Shown: positions 35,235-44,816, counted from the stretch's first letter. The stretch: DNA of 64,000 nt from Arthrobacter sp. KBS0702 (GCF_005937985.2 NZ_CP042172.1:62001-126000); one strand, 5' to 3'. Numbers and translations: made by a program. Notes: generated by a model from the letters alone, not told the origin.

Positions 35235-35908
35235 GCAGCGGGACGGATACCCTCCGGCGGCCCGCGCCGAGCGCCATCCTGCAGGCGAACCCCGTGGTGG
35301 CGGTGCTGCGCGCCGGCCATGCCCGCGAATACGCGCCCGTCATCGCCGCACTCGCGGACGGGGGAGTGCGCTCGATCGAACTGACATTGAGCACGGCAGG
35401 GGTCTTCGAGCTCCTGCCGGGACTTATCCGGGACTTCGGAGACCAGGCCGAAATCGGCGTCGGCACCGTCACGGCGGAGACGGAGGCCGGAGAAGCCCTC
35501 GACGCCGGGGCGCGTTTCCTCGTCACCCCGGTGACCGACAGCGCCATTGTCCGCGCCGCCGCGGAGCGGGACATCCCCGTTTTCCCGGGGGGCCTGACGC
35601 CGACGGAACTGTTCAGCGGATGGCGGGCGGGCGCCACGGCCGTCAAGATCTTCCCCGCCTCGACGGTCGGCCCCGGCTATATTGCCCAGCTCCGGGGCCC
35701 GTTTCCGGAGCTTGCGGTCATCCCTTCCGGCGGAGTCGCAATCGAGGATGCGCCCGGCTGGATCCGGGCAGGGGCCCTGGCCGTCAGCCTGGGCGGCCCG
35801 CTCATCGGAGACGCCTTCAAAGGCGGCGACCTCTCAGAGCTCACCCGGCGGGCGGCCAGGGTCAGCCGCCTGGTCGCCGAAGCGCGCGGCGCCGGGAGCG
35901 CGGGGTGA
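35210..35908 (+). CDS. eda: KDPG (2-keto-3-deoxy-6-phosphogluconate) aldolase
   Basis: About 232 residues. Class I aldolase signatures are VVAVLRAGHA, GVRSIELTLSTAGVFEL (the catalytic Glu), GVGTVTAETEAGEALDAGA, PVFPGGLTPTEL and AVKIFPASTVGPGYI, whose lysine forms the Schiff base. It cleaves KDPG to pyruvate and glyceraldehyde 3-phosphate. The ATG at 35210 (CAGGAAGA ten bases upstream) overlaps uxaA by 25 bases. A GTG at 35231 with a 4-base overlap is the alternative start, seven residues shorter. Confidence 0.92.
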   Translation: MATGNRDVSSGTDTLRRPAPSAILQANPVVAVLRAGHAREYAPVIAALADGGVRSIELTLSTAGVFELLPGLIRDFGDQAEIGVGTVTAETEAGEALDAGARFLVTPVTDSAIVRAAAERDIPVFPGGLTPTELFSGWRAGATAVKIFPASTVGPGYIAQLRGPFPELAVIPSGGVAIEDAPGWIRAGALAVSLGGPLIGDAFKGGDLSELTRRAARVSRLVAEARGAGSAG

Positions 35909-36861
35909 GCGCCGGACCGAGCGCCGTCGTCACCCTCGGCGAGACGATGGCGTTGATGAAGGCTTCCACCCCAGGACCCCTCGCCTTCACGGAGTCACTC
36001 CGGCTGGGCATTGGCGGCGCGGAAAGCAACGTCGCGATCGCCCTGCGCCGGCTGGGCACCTCGGTGACCTGGGTGGGGCGGGTGGGCGCGGACAGCCTCG
36101 GCGACCTGGTCCTGCGGGAGCTGATGGCGGAGGGGCTGGACGTCGAGTGCGGCCGTGACCCCCACGCCCCCACCGGGCTCATGATCAAGGAACGCCGCAC
36201 CAATGAGACGGCCAGGGTCTGGTACTACCGCTCAGGAAGTGCGGGATCGACGCTTGCGCCGGAGCACGTTCCGGAACGGAAAATCGCTGCCGCCCGCCTG
36301 CTCCACGTCACCGGCATCACCCCGGCGCTGTCCCGGTCTGCCGCGGCGGCGGTCCAGGCCGCCATCGACTGCGCCAAATCCGCCGGCACCCTGGTGTCCT
36401 TCGACCTTAACTACCGCTCCGCCCTGTGGCCGAAGGACGCCGCGGCAACCGCCTTCGAGGCGCTGGTGCGGCAGGCGGACGTGGTGTTCGCCGGCGACGA
36501 CGAGGCGGCGATCGTGGTGGGCGAGGCGGCGGAACCGCTCGACCTGGCACGGCGGCTCGCGGCCCTTGGCCCGGCGCAGGTGGTCATCAAACTCGGCGCG
36601 CAAGGATGCGTGGCCCTCGTGGACGGCGAGGAGCACCAACAGGACGCCATTGCGGTCCGGGCCGTGGACACCGTGGGGGCGGGTGACGCCTTTGTCGGCG
36701 GCTACCTCGCCGAACTGCTCGAGGGGCAGCCGGTGCGTGAGCGGCTGCTGACGGCGGTGCGCACGGGGGCTTACGCGTGCCTGGTGTCGGGGGACTGGGA
36801 AGGGATGCCGCGGCGATCCGAGCTTGCCCTGCTGGGCGCCGTCGAACCCGTTAGCCGCTGA
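35905..36861 (+). CDS. kdgK: 2-keto-3-deoxygluconate kinase (PfkB family)
   Basis: 318 residues of the ribokinase/PfkB fold. GGAESNVAIALRRLG (first PfkB signature), WVGRVGADSLGD, FDLNYRSALWP, and DTVGAGDAFVGGYLAELL (second signature with the catalytic Asp) are present. It phosphorylates KDG to KDPG for the aldolase encoded just upstream. The GTG start overlaps eda by four bases (GTGA), the third such junction in the operon. The gene closes the uronate block and converges with the phosphotransferase gene. Confidence 0.93.
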   Translation: MSAGPSAVVTLGETMALMKASTPGPLAFTESLRLGIGGAESNVAIALRRLGTSVTWVGRVGADSLGDLVLRELMAEGLDVECGRDPHAPTGLMIKERRTNETARVWYYRSGSAGSTLAPEHVPERKIAAARLLHVTGITPALSRSAAAAVQAAIDCAKSAGTLVSFDLNYRSALWPKDAAATAFEALVRQADVVFAGDDEAAIVVGEAAEPLDLARRLAALGPAQVVIKLGAQGCVALVDGEEHQQDAIAVRAVDTVGAGDAFVGGYLAELLEGQPVRERLLTAVRTGAYACLVSGDWEGMPRRSELALLGAVEPVSR

Positions 36862-36892
36862 GCGGCCGCCGAACCCGGGGCACCTAGCGGCT
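36853..36892. terminator. Dyad spanning the two stop codons of convergent genes
   Basis: AGCCGCT (36853-36859) and AGCGGCT (36886-36892) are inverted repeats over the stop codons of kdgK and the phosphotransferase gene. Part of the symmetry arises because both proteins end in Ser-Arg. There is no T-tract. Confidence 0.3.
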
Positions 36893-37741
36893 GAGCGCGT
36901 CCAGCAGTCGGCCCGTGTTGGCCTCCAGCCAGGCGCCGCGGCGGCGGATCATGTCGCCGACGCCCTCGTCCCACATCCGGGCCCAGCCACCGCCGAGGAC
37001 CCTCGCGTTGTGCTCCATCCGTTCGTAGCTCAGTGCGGCGGCCTCGATTCCGAACGCCGGCAACGCCCGCCGTTCCGCATCATTCCAGCCGTAGGCATCG
37101 GCGAAAATCCGGAGCCGCCGGAACGGGTTGGTGGCTTCCCAGCCCGCCCACGCGTCGGCCGGGTCCCGGAGCGGTGCCCAGTGCGATGCGGCGTTGAAGG
37201 AATCCTTGAAGGCCGTGGTGGGGCCGGCGAGATCGAAGTCCACCAACCCGACGGCCAGTCCGTCCCGGACGACGACGTTTTGCGGGGTGACGTCAAGGTG
37301 GCAAACGAGTTCTGCCGGGTCCTGGCTCACGGCGCCCGCCGGGAACCGGGGCGGGAACGGATGGGCGGACGGCACGAAGCCGGACGAGGCCGTGTGCAGC
37401 CGCCGGACCAGGCGGGCCACGGAGGCCAGCAGTTCCTCGGACTGGACCCAGGCCTCCGGGACTGGCCCGGCGCATTGTCCGGCCAGGAAGGTGAGCACGT
37501 CCCTGCCCTCCGCGTCGCGGCCCAGGAACCTCGGTGAGCCCTCGAATCCGGCGTCCTCGAGCCAGTCCAAGTATGCGGCGACGGCCAGGGACTGCGGCTG
37601 GTGCGGGCGGCGGATGGTGCCGCCCACCCGGACCACGCCCTCAGTGACATCGCCCGCCGGCATGGGTTCGACGTCGGACGCCTCGCCGGGGGCGGGGACG
37701 TAGACGCGGGCCTCAACCGGCGGGCGATGAAGGGAGCTCAT
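36884..37741 (-). CDS. Aminoglycoside phosphotransferase (APH) family protein
   Basis: 285 residues with the choline-kinase/APH fold. The catalytic loop reads VCHLDVTPQNVVV, the DFG-equivalent is GLVDFDLAG, and the N-terminal lobe has GTIRRPHQPQSLAVAAYLDWLEDAGF. It probably phosphorylates a small hydroxyl compound; the APH family is broad, and drug resistance should not be assumed. Its start is five bases after the stop of the POT transporter gene, so the two are likely co-transcribed. Confidence 0.87.
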   Translation of the reverse strand: MSSLHRPPVEARVYVPAPGEASDVEPMPAGDVTEGVVRVGGTIRRPHQPQSLAVAAYLDWLEDAGFEGSPRFLGRDAEGRDVLTFLAGQCAGPVPEAWVQSEELLASVARLVRRLHTASSGFVPSAHPFPPRFPAGAVSQDPAELVCHLDVTPQNVVVRDGLAVGLVDFDLAGPTTAFKDSFNAASHWAPLRDPADAWAGWEATNPFRRLRIFADAYGWNDAERRALPAFGIEAAALSYERMEHNARVLGGGWARMWDEGVGDMIRRRGAWLEANTGRLLDALSR

Positions 37742-37746
37742 TTAGC

Positions 37747-39216
37747 TCAGCGTACGCCGCCCATGAGCTTCTTGATGGCAGGCGAAGCCGCGGCCAGGCC
37801 GACGGCCAGGAGCATGGCCGTGCCGCCGACGCCGATGAAGTACGGCAGTTCGTCGTCGGGGTTGTAGAGGCCCGAGAGCATCCCGGCCAGGGTCGTGCCC
37901 AGCGAGACCGAGAGGAAGAACAGGGCCACCATCTGCGTGTGGAAGGCCTTGGGGGCCAGCTTGGTGGTTACCGACAAACCGATGGGGGAGAGGAACAGCT
38001 CCGCGAGCGTGAACAGCAGCAGGATCCCCACCAGTGCCAGCAGCGGTGTCTTGCCGCCGCCGGCCAGCGGGATGAACGCCAGGAAGGCGAGTCCCATCAC
38101 AAACAGGCCGATCGAGAACTTCAGCGCCGAGCCGGGCTGCCTGCGTCCCAGCCGGGTCCACAGGGCTGCCATGACACCGGCGAAGATGATGATGAAGACC
38201 GGGTTGATGGACTGGACCCAGGCGGCCGGCATTTCCCAGCCGAACAGGTTCCGGTCCAGCTTCTCCTCCGAGTACACGGCAATGAAGGTGAACTGCTGCT
38301 GGAAGAGGGCCCAGAACGCGGCGGAGGCGATGTACAGCGGGATGAACGCTGCCACGCGGCCGCGTTCGGTGGCGTTGACCTTCTTACTGCTGAAGATCAG
38401 GACGAAGTACAGGGCCGACGCGCCGATGGCGGCGTACGCCATGGACATGGCGAGGTTGTCTGCGTTGACCATGCCGGTGGCCAGCAGCACGGCGATGACC
38501 GCGGCGATGACGGCGAAGATCAGTCCGTATTTGGTGCGTTCTGCCACGGGCAGCGCGTTGGGAACCCGGTGCGCCTCCTCGGGGAGCTTGTTGCGGCCGA
38601 GGGCATAGATGCCCAGGCCCACGGCCATGCCGACGGCGGCGGCGCCGAAGCCCCAATGGAAGCCCTGGCTCTCCTGCAGCCAGCCGGTGACCAGCGGGCC
38701 GATCAGGGCGCCGGCGTTGATGCCCATGTAGAAGATGGAGAACCCGGCGTCGCGGCGTTCGTCCTTCTCGCGGTACAGGCTTCCCACCAGGGCGGTGGCG
38801 TTGGCCTTCAGCCCGCCGGAACCGACGCCCACCAGCACGAGGCCGGCAACCAGGCCCGGCACGCCCGGGATGAGGGCGAGGGCGATGTGGCCGGCCATGA
38901 TCATGACGGCGGAACCGAACAGCACACGCTCGGAACCGAAGAGCCGGTCGGCGAGCCAGGCGCCCAGGATGGTCGAGAGGTAGACGCCGCCACCATAGGC
39001 GCCCACCAGGCTCGCGGCGAGGGCCTTGTTGATCTCAAGGCCGCCCTCGGCGGCCGAGAAGTACATGTAGTAGAGAAGGATCCCCTGCATTCCGTAGAAG
39101 GAGAAGCGCTCCCACATTTCTACGGAGAAGAGGCTGGCCAGCATTTTCGGGTGGCCAAAAAACGAGGTATCGCCCGGCGTTGTAGCGGGGGGATTGGCTA
39201 AATGAGTTGTGCTCAT
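37747..39216 (-). CDS. POT/PTR family peptide:H+ symporter
   Basis: 489 residues with about 14 helices. The proton-coupling motif in helix 1 reads EMWERFSFYGMQGILLYYM (the ExxERFxYY signature). GAWLADRLFGSERVLFGSA and the PTR2 signature FSIFYMGINAGALIGPLVTG follow. It imports di- and tripeptides driven by protons. There is no Shine-Dalgarno sequence before the ATG (GCATTAAGTAA), so the start may be leaderless. The gene leads a two-gene unit with the APH-family kinase. Confidence 0.94.
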   Translation of the reverse strand: MSTTHLANPPATTPGDTSFFGHPKMLASLFSVEMWERFSFYGMQGILLYYMYFSAAEGGLEINKALAASLVGAYGGGVYLSTILGAWLADRLFGSERVLFGSAVMIMAGHIALALIPGVPGLVAGLVLVGVGSGGLKANATALVGSLYREKDERRDAGFSIFYMGINAGALIGPLVTGWLQESQGFHWGFGAAAVGMAVGLGIYALGRNKLPEEAHRVPNALPVAERTKYGLIFAVIAAVIAVLLATGMVNADNLAMSMAYAAIGASALYFVLIFSSKKVNATERGRVAAFIPLYIASAAFWALFQQQFTFIAVYSEEKLDRNLFGWEMPAAWVQSINPVFIIIFAGVMAALWTRLGRRQPGSALKFSIGLFVMGLAFLAFIPLAGGGKTPLLALVGILLLFTLAELFLSPIGLSVTTKLAPKAFHTQMVALFFLSVSLGTTLAGMLSGLYNPDDELPYFIGVGGTAMLLAVGLAAASPAIKKLMGGVR

Positions 39217-39308
39217 TTACTTAATGCTGACATTGCGGTGCGCGATTGTCACATCCGCGGCGGCCCGGGGCAAGTCAATCCAAAGGTGTTTCGCCGCCCA
39301 GCGGCCGC

Positions 39309-40421
39309 CTATCCGGCGTCGAACATGATGACCTGGCGGACCGCCTTGCCGTCTGCGAGCTGGTCCATGGCCTGGTTGATGTCCGCCAGGGCGATCCGGG
39401 ACGAAATGAGCTCCTCGACCGGCAGTTTCCCGTCCCGCCAGAGCTGGGCGTACTTGGGGATGTCGCGCGCCGGCACGGCCGAGCCGAGGTAGCTGCCGAC
39501 GATGGTGCGGGCCTCGGCCGTGATGGTCAGCGGGGACAGCTGGGCGCGGGAGTCGGGGGAGGGCAGCCCGGCCGTGATCGTGGTGCCGCCGGCTTCGGTC
39601 GCGGCGAACGCGGTCTCGAACGCCCGGGCGCTGCCGGCGCATTCCACGACGAACTTGGCCTTGACGCCTTGTTCGGCCAGTTGCTGCGGGGTGTACGTCT
39701 CGTGCGCGCCGAGGCGGCGGGCGTGCTCCAGCTTCTCCGCCAAGGTGTCCACGGCCACGATCCGGGAGACGCCCTGGGAGACGGCGGTGATCAGCGCGGC
39801 CATGCCGACGCCGCCCAGCCCGACGATCATGATGCTGTCCTCGGGCCGGGGTTTCGCGGCGTTCAGCACGGCGCCGCCTCCGGTGAGGACCGCGCAGCCG
39901 AGGACGGCGGCGATGTCCGCCGGGATGTCGTCGCCGACCGGTACCGCCGAGGCCCGGTCCACCACGGCGTGGGTGGCGAAACCTGAGACGCCGAGGTGGT
40001 GGTAGACGGTCTCGCTGCCGCGGCTCAGGTGCATGGAACCGTGTAGCAGGCTGCCCTCGCCGTTGCTCTTTGAGCCGGCGGTGCAGGGGAGCCGGCCGTC
40101 CGCGGTGCAGTTGGCGCACTGCTCGCAGCGCGGCAGGAAGGACATGACCACCCGCTGGCCGGGCTTCAGGTCGGTGACGTCCGCGCCGACTTCGACCACC
40201 CGGCCGGCGGCTTCGTGTCCCAGCAGCATGGGCACCGGCCGGACCCGGTTCCCGTCGACAACGCTGAGGTCCGAGTGGCAGATGCCGGCAGCCTCGAGGC
40301 GGACGAGGATTTCCGTGGGCCCGGGGGCAGAGAGTTCCAGCTCCGCGATGCTGATGGGTTTGGACTCGGCAAAGGGCCGGGGGCGGCCGATTTCCTCAAG
40401 CACTGCTCCGGTGATCTTCAT
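39309..40421 (-). CDS. Zinc-dependent alcohol dehydrogenase family protein (MDR)
   Basis: 370 residues. Catalytic zinc ligands are Cys48 (GICHSDL) and His69-Glu70 (GHEAAGRV). The structural zinc lobe is RCEQCANCTADGRLPC (Cys99, 102, 105, 113). The nucleotide loop is IVGLGGVGMAAL with VAVDTLAEK after it, ending in an Asp that favours NAD. It is close to class III-like or aryl-alcohol dehydrogenases; the alcohol or aldehyde substrate is not known. AGGAGAGC precedes the ATG. It stands alone between POT and amidase genes. Confidence 0.92.
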   Translation of the reverse strand: MKITGAVLEEIGRPRPFAESKPISIAELELSAPGPTEILVRLEAAGICHSDLSVVDGNRVRPVPMLLGHEAAGRVVEVGADVTDLKPGQRVVMSFLPRCEQCANCTADGRLPCTAGSKSNGEGSLLHGSMHLSRGSETVYHHLGVSGFATHAVVDRASAVPVGDDIPADIAAVLGCAVLTGGGAVLNAAKPRPEDSIMIVGLGGVGMAALITAVSQGVSRIVAVDTLAEKLEHARRLGAHETYTPQQLAEQGVKAKFVVECAGSARAFETAFAATEAGGTTITAGLPSPDSRAQLSPLTITAEARTIVGSYLGSAVPARDIPKYAQLWRDGKLPVEELISSRIALADINQAMDQLADGKAVRQVIMFDAG

Positions 40422-40504
40422 AGATCGCTCTCCTGTCGTTGACCCGCGTCGGGACCAGTAAACCCCAAGCGGCGGCGGCCCGGGAAATCCCTGCCGCCGG
40501 CTGC

Positions 40505-41974
40505 CTAGAAACCCAGCTGCGCTGCCACCTGCAGCAGCAGCCCCTCGGACCCGCGGGGGCCCACCAGCTGGATGCCCATCGGCACGCCCGACCCCGGCGT
40601 ACCGCCGGTCCAGTGCACCGGGATGCTGATCGCTGGCAGCCCGCAGACGTTGACCAGGGAGGACCACGGCGCGAACTCGCACTGCTTGCGGTAGTCGTCG
40701 TCCGCGTCGGTGGCCCACTCGGCCGCCGGCCAGTAGCCGTCCCCGTGCGCGGCGCCGGTGAACCAGCCCACCGGACGCGGCGTCTGCGCCAGCGCCGGGC
40801 TCAAGACCAGGTCCCAGGCGGAGTACTGCGCTAGCGTGTCCCGCTCGAACTGCCGCAGGAACCCGAGGGCCTCGTCCAGTTTCGCTGCGCTGCGCTGCTG
40901 GGCGCGCCGCCGGAACGTCCGGGTCAGCGGGGTCAGGAGCGCTTCGCGCTGCGGCGCGATGCGGGCGCTGCCGACGCCGGCGGTCCAGGCTGTCGTGAAC
41001 GCGGCCGGGTAGCGGTTGTCGTACCGGATGGCGGCGTCGCCGGTCTCGTGGCCGGCCGCCTCCAAGAGCCGGATCCCCGCAGCGAGGGCGTCGAGGGCCT
41101 CGCGTTCGGGCGTGACGGGGAAGACCGCCTGCCACGGGCTGTCCAGGCTGACGCCGATCCGCAGCCGCGGCGGATCCTGCCGGGCCAGCTCCAGGTAGCT
41201 GGCCCGGGGAGCGGCGGATTGCCCCGGCGCACGCCCCGCGGCCTGAGGTGCGTTCTCCGGCGGGACGAGTGCGTCGAGCAGCAGGGCAGCATCCGCCGCG
41301 GAGCGGGCCAGCGGGCCGGCCACGACCAGCCTGGCCGGGTCTCCGGTGCTTTCCCCGGCCGGGACCAGCCCGCGGCCCGGTTTGAGGCCCACCAGCCCGC
41401 ACGCCGCGGCGGGAATGCGGATGGACCCCCCGCCGTCGGATCCCGGGGCGAAGGGCAACAGCCGGGCGGCGACGGCGGCGGCACTGCCGCCCGAGGATCC
41501 GCCGGAGCTGCGGCTCAACGCGTGCGGGTTGCGCGACGGCGGCGCAATCCGGTTCTCGCTGTAGGCCGTCAGTCCGAACTCCGGAACCTGCGTCTTGCCC
41601 AGCGAGATGACGCCGGCGCCCTTCAGCGCTGCGGCCAGGGCGCCGTCAGCCGGGGCCGGCTTGTGTTCCAGGGCGGCGCTTCCGTGCGTGGTGACGACGC
41701 CGGCGACGTCGGTCAGGTCCTTGAAGGCCGTCGGCATGCCGTGCAGCGGCGGCAGGGCCGCGTCGCCGTCGTCGGCCGCGACGCAGTGGCGGCTGTCCGC
41801 GGCGGCGGCATCCTTGAGGGCCTGCTCCGCGGTGACCGTGATGAACGCGCCAAGGTGCGGGTTTTCGGTGCCGATGCGGTCCAGGAAGTGCGCAGCGGCC
41901 TGGCGGGCCGAGAGCTCGCCGGAGCGCAGGGCATCCCGGAGCGCGACGGCGGACAGTTCGTGAATCTCAGCCAA
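40505..41974 (-). CDS. Amidase signature (AS) family amidase
   Basis: 489 residues. The Ser-cisSer-Lys triad is intact: Lys85 in PTAFKDLTD, the serine pair in SRSSGGSSGGSAAAVAAR (near 160), and Ser184 in GSDGGGSIRIPA. The C-terminal PLVNVCGLPAISIPV-like segment reads SLVNVCGLPAISIPVHW. It hydrolyses an amide; family members include aryl-acyl amidases and 6-aminohexanoate-type enzymes. GatA is unlikely because there are no gat partners. I choose the TTG at 41974 because AAAGGAG lies five bases upstream. It diverges from the rhodanese gene. Confidence 0.9.
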   Translation of the reverse strand: MAEIHELSAVALRDALRSGELSARQAAAHFLDRIGTENPHLGAFITVTAEQALKDAAAADSRHCVAADDGDAALPPLHGMPTAFKDLTDVAGVVTTHGSAALEHKPAPADGALAAALKGAGVISLGKTQVPEFGLTAYSENRIAPPSRNPHALSRSSGGSSGGSAAAVAARLLPFAPGSDGGGSIRIPAAACGLVGLKPGRGLVPAGESTGDPARLVVAGPLARSAADAALLLDALVPPENAPQAAGRAPGQSAAPRASYLELARQDPPRLRIGVSLDSPWQAVFPVTPEREALDALAAGIRLLEAAGHETGDAAIRYDNRYPAAFTTAWTAGVGSARIAPQREALLTPLTRTFRRRAQQRSAAKLDEALGFLRQFERDTLAQYSAWDLVLSPALAQTPRPVGWFTGAAHGDGYWPAAEWATDADDDYRKQCEFAPWSSLVNVCGLPAISIPVHWTGGTPGSGVPMGIQLVGPRGSEGLLLQVAAQLGF

Positions 41975-42082
41975 GGGGCTCCTTTGCGCTCTCCAGAAGC
42001 GTAACGTGCCGCGTGATTGGGCATGCCTCCAACCGCTGGCGATACGCTGGAAGTAAACGTGGTTCCAGCGGAAAGGACGACC

Positions 42083-42409
42083 ATGAGCGACATCGACACC
42101 GTGACCGTTTCTGACATTCCGGAAGCAGCGCGGCTTCTGGACGTGCGCGAGGACTACGAGTGGGCGGCCGGCCACGCCGAGCGTGCCCTGCACATCCCTC
42201 TCGACCAGCTCCCGGCCCGGCTCGACGAACTGGACCCCGACGAGGACCTCTACATCATTTGCCGCACCGGCGGCCGTTCCTTCCGCGCCGCGCAGTGGCT
42301 GGTAGGCCACGGCTACTCCGCGCTGAACGTCGCCGGCGGCATGGACCAGTGGCTTGAGAACGGCCTGCCGCTCGTCTCCGACAACGGGCTCAAGCCCGTC
42401 ATCCTGTAA
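42083..42409 (+). CDS. Rhodanese-like domain protein, single domain
   Basis: 108 residues, one rhodanese domain (GlpE-like size). The fold starts with LLDVREDYEWAAGHAERALHIP. The active-site loop is ICRTGGRS with Cys60, so sulfurtransferase activity is possible. GAAAGGACGACC precedes the ATG. It lies 16 bases upstream of pheA on the same strand and may be co-transcribed with it; no functional link is obvious. Confidence 0.92.
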   Translation: MSDIDTVTVSDIPEAARLLDVREDYEWAAGHAERALHIPLDQLPARLDELDPDEDLYIICRTGGRSFRAAQWLVGHGYSALNVAGGMDQWLENGLPLVSDNGLKPVIL

Positions 42410-42425
42410 CCGAAGGACAAGCCCG

Positions 42426-43406
42426 ATGCCCGCTTCCCCCGTCACCTACACCTTCCTCGGCCCCGCAGGCACGTTCACCGAGGCCGCGTTGATGCAGGTG
42501 CCCGGGGCGGCGGATGCCGTCCGGATCCCCTCCTCGAACGTCAACACGGCGCTGGACAAGGTCCGCAACGGATCCGCCGACGCGGCGATGGTGCCGATCG
42601 AGAATTCCGTGGAGGGCGGGGTCACCGCCACCCTGGACGCGATCGCCACCGGACAGGAGCTGCGGATCCTCCGCGAGGCGCTCGTGCCCATCAGTTTTGT
42701 GCTCGTCGCCCGGCCCGGCGTCCGGATCGAGGACGTCCGCCGGATCTCCACCCACGGACACGCCTGGGCACAGTGCCGGCTCTGGGTCGACCAGAATATT
42801 CCGGATGCTGAATATATCCCGGGATCCTCGACCGCGGCCGCCGCCATGGGCCTGTTGGAGGAAGATCCGCACTACGACGCCGCGATTTGTGCGCCGATCG
42901 TCGCTGCCGAGCAGCCGGGCCTGGCGGTGCTGGCCGAGAACATCGGCGACAACCCGGGCGCCGTGACCCGCTTCGTGCTGGTAGGGCGCCCCGGCGTCCT
43001 GCCGGAACGGACCGGGGCGGACAAGACCACCGTGGTGGTCCCGCTGCCGGAGGACCGGCCCGGCGCCCTGATGGAAATCCTCGACCAGTTCGCCACCCGC
43101 GGCGTGAACCTGAGCAGGATCGAGTCCCGCCCCACCGGGCAGTACCTGGGCCACTACTTCTTCAGCATCGACGCGGACGGCCACGTGGGCGACGCCCGGG
43201 TGGCCGACGCCCTTGCCGGGCTGCACCGGATCAGCCCGGCCACACGATTCCTGGGCTCCTACGGACGGGCCGACGGCCAGCGCGCCGACGTCGCGCCGCA
43301 TACCTCCGACGAGGCATTCCGGGCGGCCCACGCCTGGGTCGAAGACATTCTCAGCGGGGCATCTGTGGTGCAGGAATATAACCCAGAGGCTTCGCCCACA
43401 GCGTAG
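42426..43406 (+). CDS. pheA: Prephenate dehydratase
   Basis: 326 residues, monofunctional. It converts prephenate to phenylpyruvate for phenylalanine synthesis. The PDT domain (about 5-190) has YTFLGPAGTFTEAAL, AAMVPIENSVEGGVT, ISTHGHAWAQC and the catalytic GAVTRFVLVG. The ACT domain (about 205-280) with EDRPGALMEILDQFATRGVN and the ESRPTGQYLGHYFF effector motif implies phenylalanine feedback control. There is no chorismate mutase domain. AAGGACAAG precedes the ATG. Confidence 0.95.
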   Translation: MPASPVTYTFLGPAGTFTEAALMQVPGAADAVRIPSSNVNTALDKVRNGSADAAMVPIENSVEGGVTATLDAIATGQELRILREALVPISFVLVARPGVRIEDVRRISTHGHAWAQCRLWVDQNIPDAEYIPGSSTAAAAMGLLEEDPHYDAAICAPIVAAEQPGLAVLAENIGDNPGAVTRFVLVGRPGVLPERTGADKTTVVVPLPEDRPGALMEILDQFATRGVNLSRIESRPTGQYLGHYFFSIDADGHVGDARVADALAGLHRISPATRFLGSYGRADGQRADVAPHTSDEAFRAAHAWVEDILSGASVVQEYNPEASPTA

Positions 43407-43497
43407 ACAAATGCCTCATCCGGCACTTCCACCCCTTGGAAACTGTGCGTATGCTTGCCTGATCCATATTGGGGTAGTCCACCGGAGGGAGCGGGCC

Positions 43498-43740
43498 ATG
43501 TCAGGCACCAGCACAGAGAATGACGGCCAGGGAATGATCGTGAACCCCAAGCCGACGGCTGAGAACCAGGACTGGGACGGCGACGACGCCGACCGGGCGG
43601 ACCGGCTGCGCTTCGAGGAGGAGCAGGCGATGATCCGCGAGCAGTCCGAGGCCCGCGCCGCCAAGGCTGCCGCGGAGGCGAAAAAGTCTGCCGAAGCGGA
43701 GAAGGAGAAGGCAGCCGACGCCAAGAAGGAAGCCAGCTAG
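43498..43740 (+). CDS. Small charged coiled-coil hypothetical protein
   Basis: 80 residues, rich in Glu, Lys and Ala. The C-terminal half (about 38-80) is a long charged helix or coiled coil (EEEQAMIREQSEARAAKAAA, then repeats of EKEKAADAKK). No domain is recognisable. The ATG has GGAGGGAG eight bases upstream, so the gene is probably real. It ends two bases from the convergent diacylglycerol-kinase gene. Confidence 0.7.
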   Translation: MSGTSTENDGQGMIVNPKPTAENQDWDGDDADRADRLRFEEEQAMIREQSEARAAKAAAEAKKSAEAEKEKAADAKKEAS

Positions 43741-43742
43741 CC

Positions 43743-44816
43743 TTACGGCGTGTCTTCCCGGCCGACGCCTTCCTTGACCCGGACCAGCAGTGAGCCGGGT
43801 GCCACCTGGACGGTGACCGTTGTGGCCTCGCCGGACGGATCGCCGTCGACCTGGGTCGGCATCGGTTCGGCGCACTTGATCACGATCTTGCCCGAGCGGT
43901 AGTACGTCATCACCGGCAGATTCCGCTTGTGCTTGAGCACAATCTTCCAGTACATGGCCAGCCAGCCGATCGCGCTGCGCGGGCTCATCACCACCACGTC
44001 CAGCATGCCGTCGTCGATCATGGCCTGCGGAATGAAGTCGATGCCGCCGGGGATCAGCCCGCAGTTGGCGAACAGGACGCTCCGGATCTTCCGTGACTGT
44101 TCGGGCTGGTCATCGAGCGAGATGGCGACCTTTTTGCGGCGGCCCGGAAGGTGCCGCACCCCGGCCTCCGTGTAGGCGAGCCAGCCCACCGCCTTTTTGA
44201 GCCCGTCATTGGTGTCGCCCACAACCTCGGCGTCCATGCCGATGCCGGCGATCACCAGGAAGGCGTGGTCCGCGGACTGCCCGGTCAGGGCGTTCTCCAC
44301 CGTCATCCGGGCGGTGTCGATGAAGCGCTGGTGGCCAAACAATGCGATCTGGACGCAGCCGTGCAGGTCGCCGATGTCCAGGTGGATGTTGCGGGCCAGC
44401 AGGTTGCCGGTGCCCAGCGGCAGGAGCCCCATGGCGATGTCGGTGTGCGCCAGGACGTCGGCCACGACGCGGACGGTGCCGTCGCCGCCGCCCACGAGGA
44501 CCACATCGGCCCCGTACTCGACCGCGGCCCGGGCCTGCGAGAATCCGGGGTCCTCGGCGGTCGTCTCGAAGAACCGCGGCGCCTCCCAGCCGGCCGCGAG
44601 GCAGGCACTTTCGACCAGCACCCGGGCCTCCGCAGACCTCGACTTGATCGGGTTCAGCACCACCGCGACCTTTTGCCGGCCCAGACCGGGGTTGTGCGTT
44701 TCTTCCCAGACCGCACTGCGGGTGTGCTTGGCCTTCAGCCGGCGCACACCCCACCAACTGGAGACGGCAAATACCAGGGCCCCAGCGATGACGAGGTAGA
44801 GCAGCCAGTCGCGCAT
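43743..44816 (-). CDS. Diacylglycerol kinase family lipid kinase (DagK/YegS fold)
   Basis: 357 residues. One N-terminal transmembrane helix (about 5-23) anchors the protein. The catalytic domain follows with [13 protein letters not shown], the ATP-binding GGGDGTVR (109-116) and [13 protein letters not shown]. The C-terminal lobe has [10 protein letters not shown] and DDGMLDVVV. It phosphorylates diacylglycerol or a related lipid at the membrane. GGAG precedes the ATG. It diverges from serS. The pheA, small protein, lipid kinase, serS order seems conserved in Arthrobacter (from memory). Confidence 0.92.
   Translation of the reverse strand: MRDWLLYLVIAGALVFAVSSWWGVRRLKAKHTRSAVWEETHNPGLGRQKVAVVLNPIKSRSAEARVLVESACLAAGWEAPRFFETTAEDPGFSQARAAVEYGADVVLVGGGDGTVRVVADVLAHTDIAMGLLPLGTGNLLARNIHLDIGDLHGCVQIALFGHQRFIDTARMTVENALTGQSADHAFLVIAGIGMDAEVVGDTNDGLKKAVGWLAYTEAGVRHLPGRRKKVAISLDDQPEQSRKIRSVLFANCGLIPGGIDFIPQAMIDDGMLDVVVMSPRSAIGWLAMYWKIVLKHKRNLPVMTYYRSGKIVIKCAEPMPTQVDGDPSGEATTVTVQVAPGSLLVRVKEGVGREDTP

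Noticed and set aside
36884..37741. Aminoglycoside resistance gene
   Set aside because: It has the broad APH/choline-kinase fold and catalytic loop only; nothing indicates an aminoglycoside substrate, and the neighbour is a peptide transporter.
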